From positions 186,001 to 250,000 of the forward strand of contig CAWEUM010000002.1 in assembly GCA_963812255.1 (NCBI GenBank): DNA of 64,000 bases, in the 5' to 3' direction. The position numbers and the translations under genes were made by a program. Source of the DNA: DATJGR01 sp963812255 (GTDB taxonomy: Bacteria; Pseudomonadota; Gammaproteobacteria; Pseudomonadales; Azotimanducaceae). The notes beneath the pieces were generated by a model. The model made no database searches, was not told the DNA's origin, and saw nothing but the letters and a program-made list of their open reading frames with translations. Position 1 is the first letter of the stretch, and every line of letters begins with the position of its first letter. Shown here in pieces: positions 36,586 to 45,864 of this stretch.

Positions 36586-37958
36586 GAACCAACCTCGATC
36601 AACTGACCGCCATATCACCGCTTGATGGACGCTACCGAGCGCGGCTCGAAGAACTCGCGCTGCTCGTCAGCGAGTTTGGCTTGCAGCGATACCGGGTGCG
36701 CGTGGAGCTGCGCTGGTTCGCCCATCTAGCCGGCGAGCCAGACATCAAAGAACTGCCACGGCTATCTAGTCGCGCCGCCGAATCAATCGCTGCAATCGAT
36801 GCGAACTTCAGCGCGGCAGACGGCGAACGCATCAAAGCCTTCGAGCGCTCGACCAATCACGATGTCAAAGCGGTCGAATACTTCGTCAAGGATCGGTTCA
36901 CCCACTGCACGGACCTTGAACCCCACATCGAATTCGTTCACTTCGCCTGTACCTCGGAAGACATCAACAACCTCGCGCACGCGTTGACGTTGAAGGACGC
37001 GCGCGAACAATTATTGCTTCCACAGATGGACCGACTCATAGCGTCGATACGGGATCTCGCGCATTCATACGCAGATGTTGCAATGCTGGGCCACACGCAC
37101 GGCCAGGCCGCTTCCCCTACCACGATGGGCAAGGAATTGGCAAATGTCGTGGCGCGCCTGGAACGACAGCGGACCGGCTTCGCGTTGGTACGAATACTCG
37201 GCAAATTCAACGGAGCGGTCGGTAACTTCAATGCACACGTCGCCGCGTATCCCGGCGTCGATTGGCCTCGCATTTCGCGCACCTTTGTTGAGTCGTTGGG
37301 AATTGATTACAATCCCTTAACCACGCAGATCGAACCACACGACTACATTGCCGAGTACTTTCACGCGCTGTCTCGGTTCAATCAGGTGCTGCTCGACTTC
37401 AATCGCGACGTCTGGGGATACATATCGATCGGCTATTTCGGGCAGCGTCGTATCGAGGGCGAGACCGGATCGTCCACGATGCCTCACAAAGTCAATCCGA
37501 TCGATTTCGAGAACTCCGAGGGCAATCTCGGTCTATCCAATGCGGTGATGCTGCACCTCTGCGAGAAGCTGCCGATATCACGCTGGCAGCGCGACCTGTC
37601 CGATTCGACTGTGCTGAGGAATCTTGGCGTCGCGCTGGGCTACTGTCTGGTCGCGTACGACTCGACACAAAAGGGAATCGGCAAACTCGAATTGAATCTT
37701 TCGGCGATATCACAGGATCTGGCGAACAGCTGGGAAGTCCTCGCCGAGGCGATTCAGACGGTCATGCGCAAACACGCACTAAAGGAACCCTATGAGCAAT
37801 TGAAGGCCGCGACGCGCGGCCGCCGACTCGATCAACGGTCATTTGCCGCGCTGCTCGAGTCGCTGCCGCTTCCTGCCGACGCCCTCGCGTCGCTCGCGGG
37901 CCTTACGCCGGAGCAGTACATCGGACTCGCCGCGGTGCTCGCGAAGCAGATCGATTAG
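36582..37958 (+). CDS. purB: adenylosuccinate lyase
   Basis: Catalyses two fumarate-releasing steps in purine synthesis (SAICAR to AICAR, adenylosuccinate to AMP). The GTG at 36582 overlaps the hflD stop by four bases and gives 458 residues. The signature GSSTMPHKVNPIDFENSEGN carries the catalytic Ser. TSEDINNLAHAL and GHTHGQAASPTTMGKE supply substrate-site residues. It belongs to the E. coli-type long PurB branch. The next gene starts directly after its stop. Confidence 0.97.
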   Translation: MRTNLDQLTAISPLDGRYRARLEELALLVSEFGLQRYRVRVELRWFAHLAGEPDIKELPRLSSRAAESIAAIDANFSAADGERIKAFERSTNHDVKAVEYFVKDRFTHCTDLEPHIEFVHFACTSEDINNLAHALTLKDAREQLLLPQMDRLIASIRDLAHSYADVAMLGHTHGQAASPTTMGKELANVVARLERQRTGFALVRILGKFNGAVGNFNAHVAAYPGVDWPRISRTFVESLGIDYNPLTTQIEPHDYIAEYFHALSRFNQVLLDFNRDVWGYISIGYFGQRRIEGETGSSTMPHKVNPIDFENSEGNLGLSNAVMLHLCEKLPISRWQRDLSDSTVLRNLGVALGYCLVAYDSTQKGIGKLELNLSAISQDLANSWEVLAEAIQTVMRKHALKEPYEQLKAATRGRRLDQRSFAALLESLPLPADALASLAGLTPEQYIGLAAVLAKQID

Positions 37959-38588
37959 ATGCCGGTTCACGCGATCGAAGTCGAATGGTCCAGCTACAAG
38001 GAAAAGCTGCGTGCGATCCGCGCCCGCGTGTTCATTGAAGAGCAGGGCGTTCCCATGGACATCGAATGGGATGGTCTCGACGAGGGCGCGGCGCACTTCA
38101 TCGCGCTCAACGAAATGGGAATACCGTTGGGCACGGCAAGACTGCTTCCCTCGGGCCAGATCGGTCGGATGGCGGTCGTCGCTGATCATCGAAGCACGGG
38201 CATCGGTCGAAAACTTCTCGAAGCCGCGATCGACTGTGCGATCGCCAGGGGCACCACTCGAGTGTACCTGCACGCCCAACAACACGCCGAGGGGTTCTAT
38301 CGTAAGACCGGATTCGTGCCGACCGGAGTGCAGATGATCGAAGCCGGAATTCCGCACCTCGAGATGGAGATGGTATTGCCCATTCCATTCGAGTCGTCCG
38401 CGCGCGACCAGGGACTTCCGTTGGTCAACCCGAAGGGTTCGACGCGGGACGTGCGATCCGACGCATACAGGACCCATACGTCCGAGGTTCGGGTGTCGAG
38501 AGGCTCTCATCGATCTGATCAACAGCGGGCGTCGAACGGTTCTGGTCCTCAGCCCGACGTTGGACTCGGCGCTGTTCGCCCATGCTGA
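37959..38588 (+). CDS. GNAT-family N-acetyltransferase (C-terminal part likely frameshifted)
   Basis: The ATG at 37959 immediately follows the purB stop. Residues 1-145 form a GNAT domain: IRARVFIEEQGVPMDIEWDG, AHFIALNEMGIPLGTARLLPSG, the acetyl-CoA loop VVADHRSTGIGRKLLEAAIDCA, and YLHAQQHAEGFYRKTGF. The substrate is unknown. After about residue 178 the sequence loses protein-like character (SRGSHRSDQQRASNGSG), while a conserved-looking domain continues in the next frame from about 38500 to 38934. I infer that the real protein is one 324-residue fusion broken by one extra base near the GGG at 38491-38493. Confidence 0.8.
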   Translation: MPVHAIEVEWSSYKEKLRAIRARVFIEEQGVPMDIEWDGLDEGAAHFIALNEMGIPLGTARLLPSGQIGRMAVVADHRSTGIGRKLLEAAIDCAIARGTTRVYLHAQQHAEGFYRKTGFVPTGVQMIEAGIPHLEMEMVLPIPFESSARDQGLPLVNPKGSTRDVRSDAYRTHTSEVRVSRGSHRSDQQRASNGSGPQPDVGLGAVRPC

Positions 38589-38934
38589 GTGTCTCGCGGC
38601 CATTTCGGCACTCGCCCGCCGTAGCCGCTCAGCGAAAGTCAGTATCCTGGTTGAAGATACGAAGATGATTGCCGAAGCTGCGCACCCGCTCTTGGAACTG
38701 GCGAGGAGATTGCCGAGCAAGATCGAGATGCGCCGCCTTCCCGATGACACCGCTGTGCAGCGCAGTTTCGTGGTAGTCGATCACGATGCGGTCTGGCTGC
38801 GATCCGATCGAGACACGTATGAGGGTTGGTGCAACCCACACGACCCGGTCGAGGCGCGCCGACTGATAGACGAGTTCACCGTGCTTCACGAACGCAGCAG
38901 CGATGATCCCGAACTGCGCCTACTCAGTCTCTGA
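38500..38934 (+). pseudogene. C-terminal domain of the GNAT protein, out of frame
   Basis: The frame EALIDLINSGRRTVLVLSPTLD, then SALFAHAECLAAISALARR, reads on to a stop at 38934. It looks like a compact alpha/beta domain with FVVVDHDAVWLR and WCNPHDPVEARRLIDEF. I recall a domain of this sort after or near the acetyltransferase beside purB in Pseudomonas. The frame has no ATG or GTG and no TTG before 38560, which is already inside the domain, so it cannot begin independently with a full N terminus. Function unknown. Confidence 0.55.
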
Positions 38935-39018
38935 ACCCGTTTTGAACCCATTCGCGGCACCATACGCGCCCACGTCGGTGGACGTGATGGTGGTCAAATT
39001 GACACCCTCGCAAATCAA

Positions 39019-39045
39019 GGGGCATGATTGCGCCCCGCTTTTTTT
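39019..39045 (+). terminator. rho-independent terminator before malate synthase
   Basis: GGGGC at 39019-39023 pairs with GCCCC at 39032-39036 and is followed, after two bases, by seven T residues at 39039-39045. It would end the mnmA-hflD-purB-acetyltransferase transcript. It finishes only 15 bases before the ATG chosen for aceB. Confidence 0.6.
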
Positions 39046-39060
39046 CTAGCAGTGCCTGGC

Positions 39061-40672
39061 ATGACGATGACCGCAGAGGCTCAAACCGTCGGTGGACTCG
39101 AGGTCCGTGGCCGGCTGACCGCGGAATACAAAGAAATTCTCACCGACGAGGCGATGTCGTTCATTGCAGAATTGGTCGAGCGTTTCCAGCCCGAACTGGC
39201 GCGACTGATGGACGAACGCGTCGCCTTTCAAGCACGTATGGACGCCGGGGAGACACCGGACTTTCTCCCGCAGACGCGGGCGATTCGCGACAGTGATTGG
39301 AAGATTGCCGGCATCCCCGATGATCTTCTCGATCGACGTGTGGAGATCACCGGTCCCGTCGATCGCAAGATGATCATCAACGCGCTGAACGCAAATGTGC
39401 GCGTGTTCATGGCCGATTTCGAAGACTCGCTTGCGCCGACGTGGGCGAACGTCGTCGAGGGGCAGATCAATCTGCGCGACGCGAATCGGCGCACCATCGA
39501 GTTCACCAACCCCGACGGCAAAGTGTATCGCCTGAATCCGGATCCGGCGGTGCTGATCGCACGAGTGCGCGGTTTGCATTTGAGCGAAAAGCATGTCGGC
39601 TGGAGCGGCGGCGAACGAATCCCCGGACTGCCTGCTCGATTTCGGGTTGTATTTCTTCCACAACTACCAAGCGAGGCTGGCCAACGGAAGTGGCGTCTAC
39701 TACTACGTGCCGAAGATTCAGAGCCACGAAGAAGCGGCATGGTGGGATTCCGTGTTCGTCTACACCGAGCAGCGTTTCAAGGTGCCGACCGGAACGATCA
39801 AAGCGACATTCTTGATCGAAACGCTGCCCGCAGCGTTTCAAATGGACGAGATTCTCTACGCACTTCGCGACCACGCAGTGGCATTGAACTGTGGACGGTG
39901 GGATTACATCTTCAGCTACATCAAGACGCTGCGTAAGCATCCCGATCGCGTTCTCCCCGATCGCCAGGCATTGACGATGGACAAGCCTTTCCTCAGCGCG
40001 TATTCACGGCTGCTGATAAAAACCTGTCATCGCCGCGGCGCGCTGGCGATGGGCGGCATGGCGGCATTCATCCCGACGAAGGATCCGAAGCAGAACGAAC
40101 TCGTCGCGGCAAAAGTGCGGGCCGACAAGACATTGGAGGCAGCCAACGGACACGATGGCACATGGGTCGCGCATCCCGGACTCGCGGATCTCGCAATGGA
40201 AGTGTTCGATCAACACATCCCGCAGGGCCATACGAATCAATTGGACGAACTGCGCCGCCAGGATGCAATCACGACTGCGGCCGACCTTCTGGCGGTGCCC
40301 GATGGCGAGCGGACTGAAGAAGGCATGCGCACGAACATCCGAGTGTCCATCCAATATATCGAGGCCTGGATTTCCGGTACCGGGTGCGTTCCCGTGTACG
40401 GACTCATGGAGGACGCCGCTACCGTAGAGATCTCCCGCGCGTCGATCTGGCAATGGATTCAAAACGGCAAACGACTCGCCAACGGCAAGGCTGTTACGAC
40501 GTCACTGTTTCGCGAAATGCTCAACGAAGAGTTGCAGGTCGTTCGCGATGAAGTCGGCGAAGAACGATACCAGGACGGTAAGTTCCGTGAGGCTGCCGAG
40601 CTGATGGATCGATTGACCACTTCGGAGGAACTCGCCGACTTCCTGACTCTGCCTGCATACGAGGCGCTGTAA
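39061..40672 (+). pseudogene. aceB: malate synthase A, apparent one-base frameshift
   Basis: Condenses glyoxylate with acetyl-CoA to malate, the second glyoxylate shunt step. The ATG at 39061 begins MTMTAEAQTVGGLEVRGRL. The first frame carries the N-terminal part to RVRGLHLSEKHVGW and then loses homology near 39620. The rest (CLLDFGLYFFHNYQ through LIETLPAAFQMDEILYALRDH to LPAYEAL) is in the next frame and ends at 40672. Removing one C from the CCCC at 39621-39624 joins them as ERIPDCLLDFGLYFF, giving a normal protein of about 536 residues. So the gene is otherwise complete, and a homopolymer error or recent mutation is likely. It precedes aceA by 116 bases. Confidence 0.88.
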
Positions 40673-40788
40673 TCGACGACCCGATGCATTCCACCAGGGC
40701 AAGTGTTAGTTTTCATACTTTCACTGTTCTTTCTATTTCGTGTCTCTAGAATGCCCCGCTTTCATTGGCAAAATAAGAGGGATACCCA

Positions 40789-42102
40789 ATGGCGCTGCAT
40801 TTCGTACCACGCAAGCCACGCGCTGAACAGATCCGAGATCTCGAATCGGAGTGGAAAAAGAATCCGCGTTGGCTAGGTGTCAAACGCGGTTATCGCGCCG
40901 AAGACGTCGTCAAACTGCGCGGAACGATTCCCCATCGCAGCGCCCTTGCAGCTCATGGTGCCGACAAGCTGTGGGATCTGATGACGAAAGAGGACTACAT
41001 CAACGCCCTCGGTGCAGTTACCGGTGGCCAGGCCGTGCAACAGGTCAAGGCCGGCATCAAGGCGATCTATTGTTCCGGATGGCAGGTCGCCGCCGACAAC
41101 AACACATCGGAAACGATGTACCCCGACCAATCTCTTTACGCTGTCAATTCGGTTCCGACGTTGGTCAACCGCATCAACAATGCGTTCCGCCGCGCCGACG
41201 AGATTCAATGGTCGAAGGGAGTCGATGACGGCATCGATTTCTATGCCCCGATCGTTGCCGACGCCGAGGCCGGCTTCGGTGGCGTGCTGAATGCATTCGA
41301 GCTGATGAAGGCGATGATCGGCGCCGGTGCTGCAGGCGTGCATTTTGAAGACCAACTCGCATCCGTCAAAAAGTGTGGCCACATGGGTGGCAAGGTTCTG
41401 GTGCCGACATCGGAGGCAGTGCAAAAGCTGATCGCGGCGCGGCTGGCCGCGGACGTCTGCGATGTGCCAACGATATTGATGGCCCGTACCGATGCGAATG
41501 CGGCCGACATGGTGACTTCGGACATCGATGAATGGGACGCGCCGTTCGTTACAGGCGAGCGGACCGCTGAAGGCTTCTACAAGACGCGCCCAGGACTGGA
41601 TCAGGCGATCTCGCGTGGCTTGGCATACGCGCCGTACTCAGATCTCATTTGGTGCGAAACAGCGGTACCGTCGCTCGATGAAGCCAAGCGATTCGCCGAA
41701 GCGATCCGCAAGGAATATCCCTATCAGATGTTGTCGTATAACTGCTCGCCATCGTTCAACTGGAAGAAGAATCTCGACGACAAGACCATTGCGAAATTTC
41801 AGCGGGAACTCGCAGCAATGGGCTACAAGTTCCAGTTCATCACCTTAGCGGGTATCCACTCCATGTGGTACAACATGTACACCTTGACGAAGGGTTATGT
41901 AGAGCGCCAGATGTCGGCATACGTCGAACTTCAGGAAGCCGAGTTCGCGGCCGCCGAGGATGGTTACACCTTCGTCAGCCACCAGCAGGAAGTGGGCACA
42001 GGCTACTTCGACGACGTCGCACAGGTCATCCAAGGCGGTCAATCCTCGGTCACCGCGTTGACGGGCTCGACCGAAGAAGCGCAGTTCCGCAAGGCGCACT
42101 GA
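40789..42102 (+). CDS. aceA: isocitrate lyase
   Basis: Splits isocitrate into succinate and glyoxylate, allowing growth on acetate and fatty acids. The ATG at 40789 follows an AAGAGGGAT ribosome site and gives 437 residues, the short E. coli-like form. The catalytic signature KKCGHMGGKV has Cys196. GWQVAADNN, FEDQLASVKKCGH, the SYNCSPSFNW substrate loop and TLAGIHSMWYNM are clear. It is downstream of malate synthase on the same strand and competes with icd for isocitrate. Confidence 0.97.
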   Translation: MALHFVPRKPRAEQIRDLESEWKKNPRWLGVKRGYRAEDVVKLRGTIPHRSALAAHGADKLWDLMTKEDYINALGAVTGGQAVQQVKAGIKAIYCSGWQVAADNNTSETMYPDQSLYAVNSVPTLVNRINNAFRRADEIQWSKGVDDGIDFYAPIVADAEAGFGGVLNAFELMKAMIGAGAAGVHFEDQLASVKKCGHMGGKVLVPTSEAVQKLIAARLAADVCDVPTILMARTDANAADMVTSDIDEWDAPFVTGERTAEGFYKTRPGLDQAISRGLAYAPYSDLIWCETAVPSLDEAKRFAEAIRKEYPYQMLSYNCSPSFNWKKNLDDKTIAKFQRELAAMGYKFQFITLAGIHSMWYNMYTLTKGYVERQMSAYVELQEAEFAAAEDGYTFVSHQQEVGTGYFDDVAQVIQGGQSSVTALTGSTEEAQFRKAH

Positions 42103-42125
42103 TCTGCATTGAGGCGAAACGCACG

Positions 42126-42147
42126 GAGGGCGGCTATTGCCGCCCTC
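42126..42147. terminator. terminator hairpin between aceA and prpD
   Basis: GAGGGCGGC at 42126-42134 and GCCGCCCTC at 42139-42147 form a perfect nine-pair stem with a TATT loop. A T-rich run (TTCTTCTGTGT) follows on the plus strand. It lies between convergent aceA and prpD, so it may stop transcription from both sides. Confidence 0.75.
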
Positions 42148-42207
42148 TTCTTCTGTGTCAAACGCGGTTTTGGCCCCCTGGCGTAGCCCGCTCAAATTGA
42201 GGCTGGA

Positions 42208-43653
42208 TCAAATCACCAGCAGATCCATGAACTCGTTGACCGGCGTCGATTGGAGCCGCGTCTGATCCTTGCACAGTTCGAAGATCTCTGCCGTTCGACG
42301 TCCCGGAAAACGCAATGCAACATTGCGCCGGAACTTTTCCTCCAGAATTGGAATACCCTCCTTGCGGCGACGACGGTGGCCGATGGGATACTCGACGACG
42401 ACCTTTTCGGTCTTGCTCCCATCATTGAAGAACACCTGGATCGCATTTGCGATCGATCGCTTGTCGGGTTCGTGGTATTCGCGGCTGTAGCGCAGATCCT
42501 CTTCCACGACCATCGATTCACGCAAGCGGTCGATGCGTGGATCAGCCGCAACGTCGTCCTCGTAGTCTTCGGCAACGAGGTTGCCCTTCAGCAGTCCGAC
42601 CGCCGCCATGTATTGCAGGCAGTGGTCGCGATCCGCCGGATTGTTCAAAACGCCGGTCTTGCTGATGATACGGATCGCCGATTCATGCGTCGTCATGACG
42701 ATGCGATCGATTTCATCGAGCCGCCCGACGACCTTCGGATGCAAAGCAACGGCGGCTTCCACGGCCGTCTGCGCATGGAACTCTGCAGGAAACGAGATTT
42801 TGAACAGCACATTCTCCATCACGTAGGAGCCGTACGGTCTCTGAAACTTGAACGGTTGCCCCTTGAATGAGACGTCGTAGAAACCCCATACCGGGGCCGT
42901 CAGCGCGCTCGGGTAGCCAATCTCACCCTTCAACACCAGCATCGCCAGCCGCACTGCACGGCTGGTCGCATCGCCTGCGGCCCAGGATTTACGCGGACCG
43001 GCATTTGGTGCATGCCGATACGTGCGCAGCGACGATCCGTCAATCCACGCATGCGACAACGCATCGATGATCTGGCCACGATCGCCACCCAGCATTTCTG
43101 TTACCACGGCAGTCGACGCAACCCGAACGAGCAGCACGTGATCCAGGCCCACTCGGTTGAAGCTGTTCTCGAGGGCGATGCATCCCTGGATTTCGTGTGC
43201 TTTGATCATCGCGGTCAGCACGTCGCGCATGACCAGTGGCGCCTTACCTGCCGCCACGCGAGTTCGGCTCACATAGTCCGCGACCGCGAGAATTCCTCCA
43301 AGATTGTCGGAAGGGTGTCCCCACTCCGCCGCGAGCCATGTGTCGTTGAAATCGAGCCAGCGAATCATGCAGCCGATGTCCCAGGCCGCCTTGACGGGGT
43401 CCAACTCGAACTGCGTTCCTGGAACCCGGGCTCCGTTCAATACACTCGTACCTGTCACGATCGGACCGAGATGCTTGGTGCATTCCGGAAATCGCTGAGC
43501 GAGAAAACCGCATCCCAAAGTATCGATCAGACAATTGCGTGCGGTGTCATAGGCCTCGTCGCTCTCGATCCGATAGCTGCTTACATACTCTGCAATGTCG
43601 ACGAGTTCCTGGTCCGGCTCCGGACGCACGTTGAGTTCCACATTGGCGCTCAT
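42208..43653 (-). CDS. prpD: 2-methylcitrate dehydratase PrpD
   Basis: Dehydrates 2-methylcitrate to 2-methyl-cis-aconitate in propionate catabolism. The 481-residue protein belongs to the MmgE/PrpD family. Marks are YDTARNCLIDTLGCGFLA, IGCMIRWLDFNDTWLAAEWGHPSDNLGGILAVADY, KAHEIQGCIALENSFNRVGLDHVLLVRVAS, SWAAGDATSRAVRLA and SFPAEFHAQTAVEAAV. It is the last gene of prpB-prpC-prpD, 18 bases after prpC. The organism uses the PrpD route rather than AcnD-PrpF, so an aconitase should complete the next step. Confidence 0.95.
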   Translation of the reverse strand: MSANVELNVRPEPDQELVDIAEYVSSYRIESDEAYDTARNCLIDTLGCGFLAQRFPECTKHLGPIVTGTSVLNGARVPGTQFELDPVKAAWDIGCMIRWLDFNDTWLAAEWGHPSDNLGGILAVADYVSRTRVAAGKAPLVMRDVLTAMIKAHEIQGCIALENSFNRVGLDHVLLVRVASTAVVTEMLGGDRGQIIDALSHAWIDGSSLRTYRHAPNAGPRKSWAAGDATSRAVRLAMLVLKGEIGYPSALTAPVWGFYDVSFKGQPFKFQRPYGSYVMENVLFKISFPAEFHAQTAVEAAVALHPKVVGRLDEIDRIVMTTHESAIRIISKTGVLNNPADRDHCLQYMAAVGLLKGNLVAEDYEDDVAADPRIDRLRESMVVEEDLRYSREYHEPDKRSIANAIQVFFNDGSKTEKVVVEYPIGHRRRRKEGIPILEEKFRRNVALRFPGRRTAEIFELCKDQTRLQSTPVNEFMDLLVI

Positions 43654-43671
43654 CTGATGCTTATCCTCCTG

Positions 43672-44799
43672 CTATCGGTCCGACAACTTGACGAAGGCGC
43701 GAGGTTCGGGACCGATGTAATCCGCGCTCGGCCGAATAATGCGATTGTTGGACCGCTGCTCCATCACGTGCGCAGTCCAACCGGAGGCACGCGAACAAAC
43801 GAATATCGGCGTGAACAACTTCGTAGGAATGCCCATGAAATGGTATGCAGACGCGTGATAGAAATCCGCGTTTGCAAACAGCTTCTTCTCGTCCCACATT
43901 TCTTTCTCGACGGCGGCGGACACGGCGAAGAGAACTTTGTCGTCCACCTCTTTCGACAATTTCTCAGACCATCCTTTGATGATCGCATTGCGTGGATCCG
44001 AAGTGCTGTAGATAGCGTGGCCGAAGCCCATGATCTTGTCTTTGCGCGCCAGCATGCCTTTGATACCGGCGGTTGCGTCGCTCGCAGAGCTGAACTTTTC
44101 GATCAACTCCATCGCCGCTTCGTTGGCGCCGCCATGCAGCGGACCTCGCAGCGATCCAATCGCGCCCGTCACGCACGAATGCATGTCGGACAGTGTCGAT
44201 GCGCAGACTCGTGCCGTGAACGTCGATGCGTTGAACTCGTGCTCCGCATACAGAATGAGCGAGACGTCCATGACGCGCTGGTGTAGAGCGCTAGGCGCCT
44301 TGCCGTGCAGCAAATGCAGGAAATGACCTGCGATCGAGTCTTCGTCTGTCTCGGTGTCGATTCGGACGCCGTCGTGAGAAAAGCGGTACCAATAGTTGAT
44401 GATCCCGGGCAATGTCGATAGCAGTCGATCGGCAACCTCTAGCTGGCGCGAGAAATCCCCCTCGGGTTCAACGTTACCGAGGAACGAGCACCCCGTACGC
44501 ATCACGTCCATCGGATGCGCGGATTTTGGTATGTGTTCGAGTACTTCCTTCAACGGGCCTGGCAGGCTCCGGAGCTTTCGCAGTTTCGACTTGTAGGCTT
44601 CGAGTTGGGTTTGGTTCGGAAGCTCGCCATAGAGGATCAGGTAGGCGACCTCCTCGAATGTTGCCCCGTCGGCCAATCCGGAAATGTCGTAGCCTCGATA
44701 CGTGAGGCCGGTACCGGTCTTGCCGACAGTACACAGGGCGGTTTCGCCTGCGCTTTGACCGCGCAAGCCCGCGCCGCTCAACTTCTTTTCGGTCGCCAT
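43672..44799 (-). CDS. prpC: 2-methylcitrate synthase PrpC
   Basis: Condenses propionyl-CoA with oxaloacetate. The product has 375 residues, the short citrate synthase type. Segments include TGLTYRGYDISGLADGATFEEVAYLILYGELP, RIDTETDEDSIAGHFLHLLHG, the active-site His in SLRGPLHGGANEAAMELIEKF and the second His in KIMGFGHAIYSTSDPRN. Its start shares one base with the prpB stop. Context with prpB and prpD decides for methylcitrate over citrate synthase. Confidence 0.95.
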   Translation of the reverse strand: MATEKKLSGAGLRGQSAGETALCTVGKTGTGLTYRGYDISGLADGATFEEVAYLILYGELPNQTQLEAYKSKLRKLRSLPGPLKEVLEHIPKSAHPMDVMRTGCSFLGNVEPEGDFSRQLEVADRLLSTLPGIINYWYRFSHDGVRIDTETDEDSIAGHFLHLLHGKAPSALHQRVMDVSLILYAEHEFNASTFTARVCASTLSDMHSCVTGAIGSLRGPLHGGANEAAMELIEKFSSASDATAGIKGMLARKDKIMGFGHAIYSTSDPRNAIIKGWSEKLSKEVDDKVLFAVSAAVEKEMWDEKKLFANADFYHASAYHFMGIPTKLFTPIFVCSRASGWTAHVMEQRSNNRIIRPSADYIGPEPRAFVKLSDR

Positions 44800-45695
44800 C
44801 AGTTCACCTCCTTCGTCTCGTTTTCGAACAACTCATCGAGCTTGCGCTCGTAGTCGTGGTATCCCAGAAAATCGTACAGATCTGCTCGCGTCTGCATCGT
44901 CCCAACGATGTTCTTCTGCGTGCCTTCGGTCCGAATCGATCTGTATGTGTTCAACGCCGCCAGGTTCATCGCTCGAAACGCGGACAATGGATATAGCGCC
45001 ATCGCGATGCCGACACTGCCGAGCTGCTCGGTGGTGAACAACGGCGTTTGTCCAAATTCGGTGATGTTCGCAAGCACTGGCACGTCCACAGCCTGGACGA
45101 CCTTCGCGTACATGTCCAAATCGGTCATCGCTTCGGCGAATATCGCGTCGGCACCTGCTTCGACGAATGCGACAACGCGCTCCAGCACAACATCGAAGCC
45201 ATCGACGGCAAGTGCGTCGGTGCGGGCCATGACGATGAAATCAGCGTCGATTTTCGCATCGACGGCCGCCTTGATTCGGTCCGTCATCTCTCCTGTCGGC
45301 ACAATCGCCTTGTTGGGGCGATGGCCACAGCGTTTTTGTGCCACCTGATCTTCGATATGAACCGCCGCGGCGCCCGCCCGCGTCATCGATTTGATCGACC
45401 GGGCGATATTGAACGCACCGCCCCACCCCGTATCGATGTCGACCAACAGCGGCAAGCTCGTCGCCGAGGTAATGCGGCGAACGTCCTCGAGGACGTCTTC
45501 GAGCGATGTGATGCCAAGATCCGGCAATCCGAACGATGCGTTGGCGACACCCGCACCCGAGAGATAAATGGCCCTGTATCCGACACGTTCAGCGAGCATT
45601 GCCGTGTACGCGTTGATTGCGCCGACAATCTGCAGCGGATGCTCTGTCGTGAGCGCATCGCGCAAGCGGCGTCCAGCACTGGTCTGAGCTGTCAT
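44799..45695 (-). CDS. prpB: 2-methylisocitrate lyase PrpB
   Basis: Cleaves 2-methylisocitrate to pyruvate and succinate, the last methylcitrate cycle step. I chose the ATG ending at 45695, preceded by GGAGAT; the frame is open far upstream but that part is not protein-like. The 298-residue protein has the lyase signature QKRCGHRPNK with Cys123, the same position as in E. coli PrpB, and LPLLVDIDTGWGGAFNIARSI. It heads the prp operon. No PrpR or GntR regulator gene adjoins; 169 bases separate it from thrH. Confidence 0.96.
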   Translation of the reverse strand: MTAQTSAGRRLRDALTTEHPLQIVGAINAYTAMLAERVGYRAIYLSGAGVANASFGLPDLGITSLEDVLEDVRRITSATSLPLLVDIDTGWGGAFNIARSIKSMTRAGAAAVHIEDQVAQKRCGHRPNKAIVPTGEMTDRIKAAVDAKIDADFIVMARTDALAVDGFDVVLERVVAFVEAGADAIFAEAMTDLDMYAKVVQAVDVPVLANITEFGQTPLFTTEQLGSVGIAMALYPLSAFRAMNLAALNTYRSIRTEGTQKNIVGTMQTRADLYDFLGYHDYERKLDELFENETKEVN

Positions 45696-45864
45696 AGATA
45701 TCTCCATTGCGGTTTGGCGCACTCGACATGTACGGATCCTAACAGGCCGCGACACACCAATCGCTTCGCGAACTCTGCGAGCTTGTCGAGCGCGAGCGCC
45801 ATGATACGCCAACGCGCACGGAACGCCGTTAGTCTGGCGAACGGCCGAGAGGCGTTCGCGCAAT

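Noticed and set aside
43012..44286. A 424-codon open frame antisense to prpD and prpC
   Set aside because: Shadow of two conserved genes; no domain or start signal.
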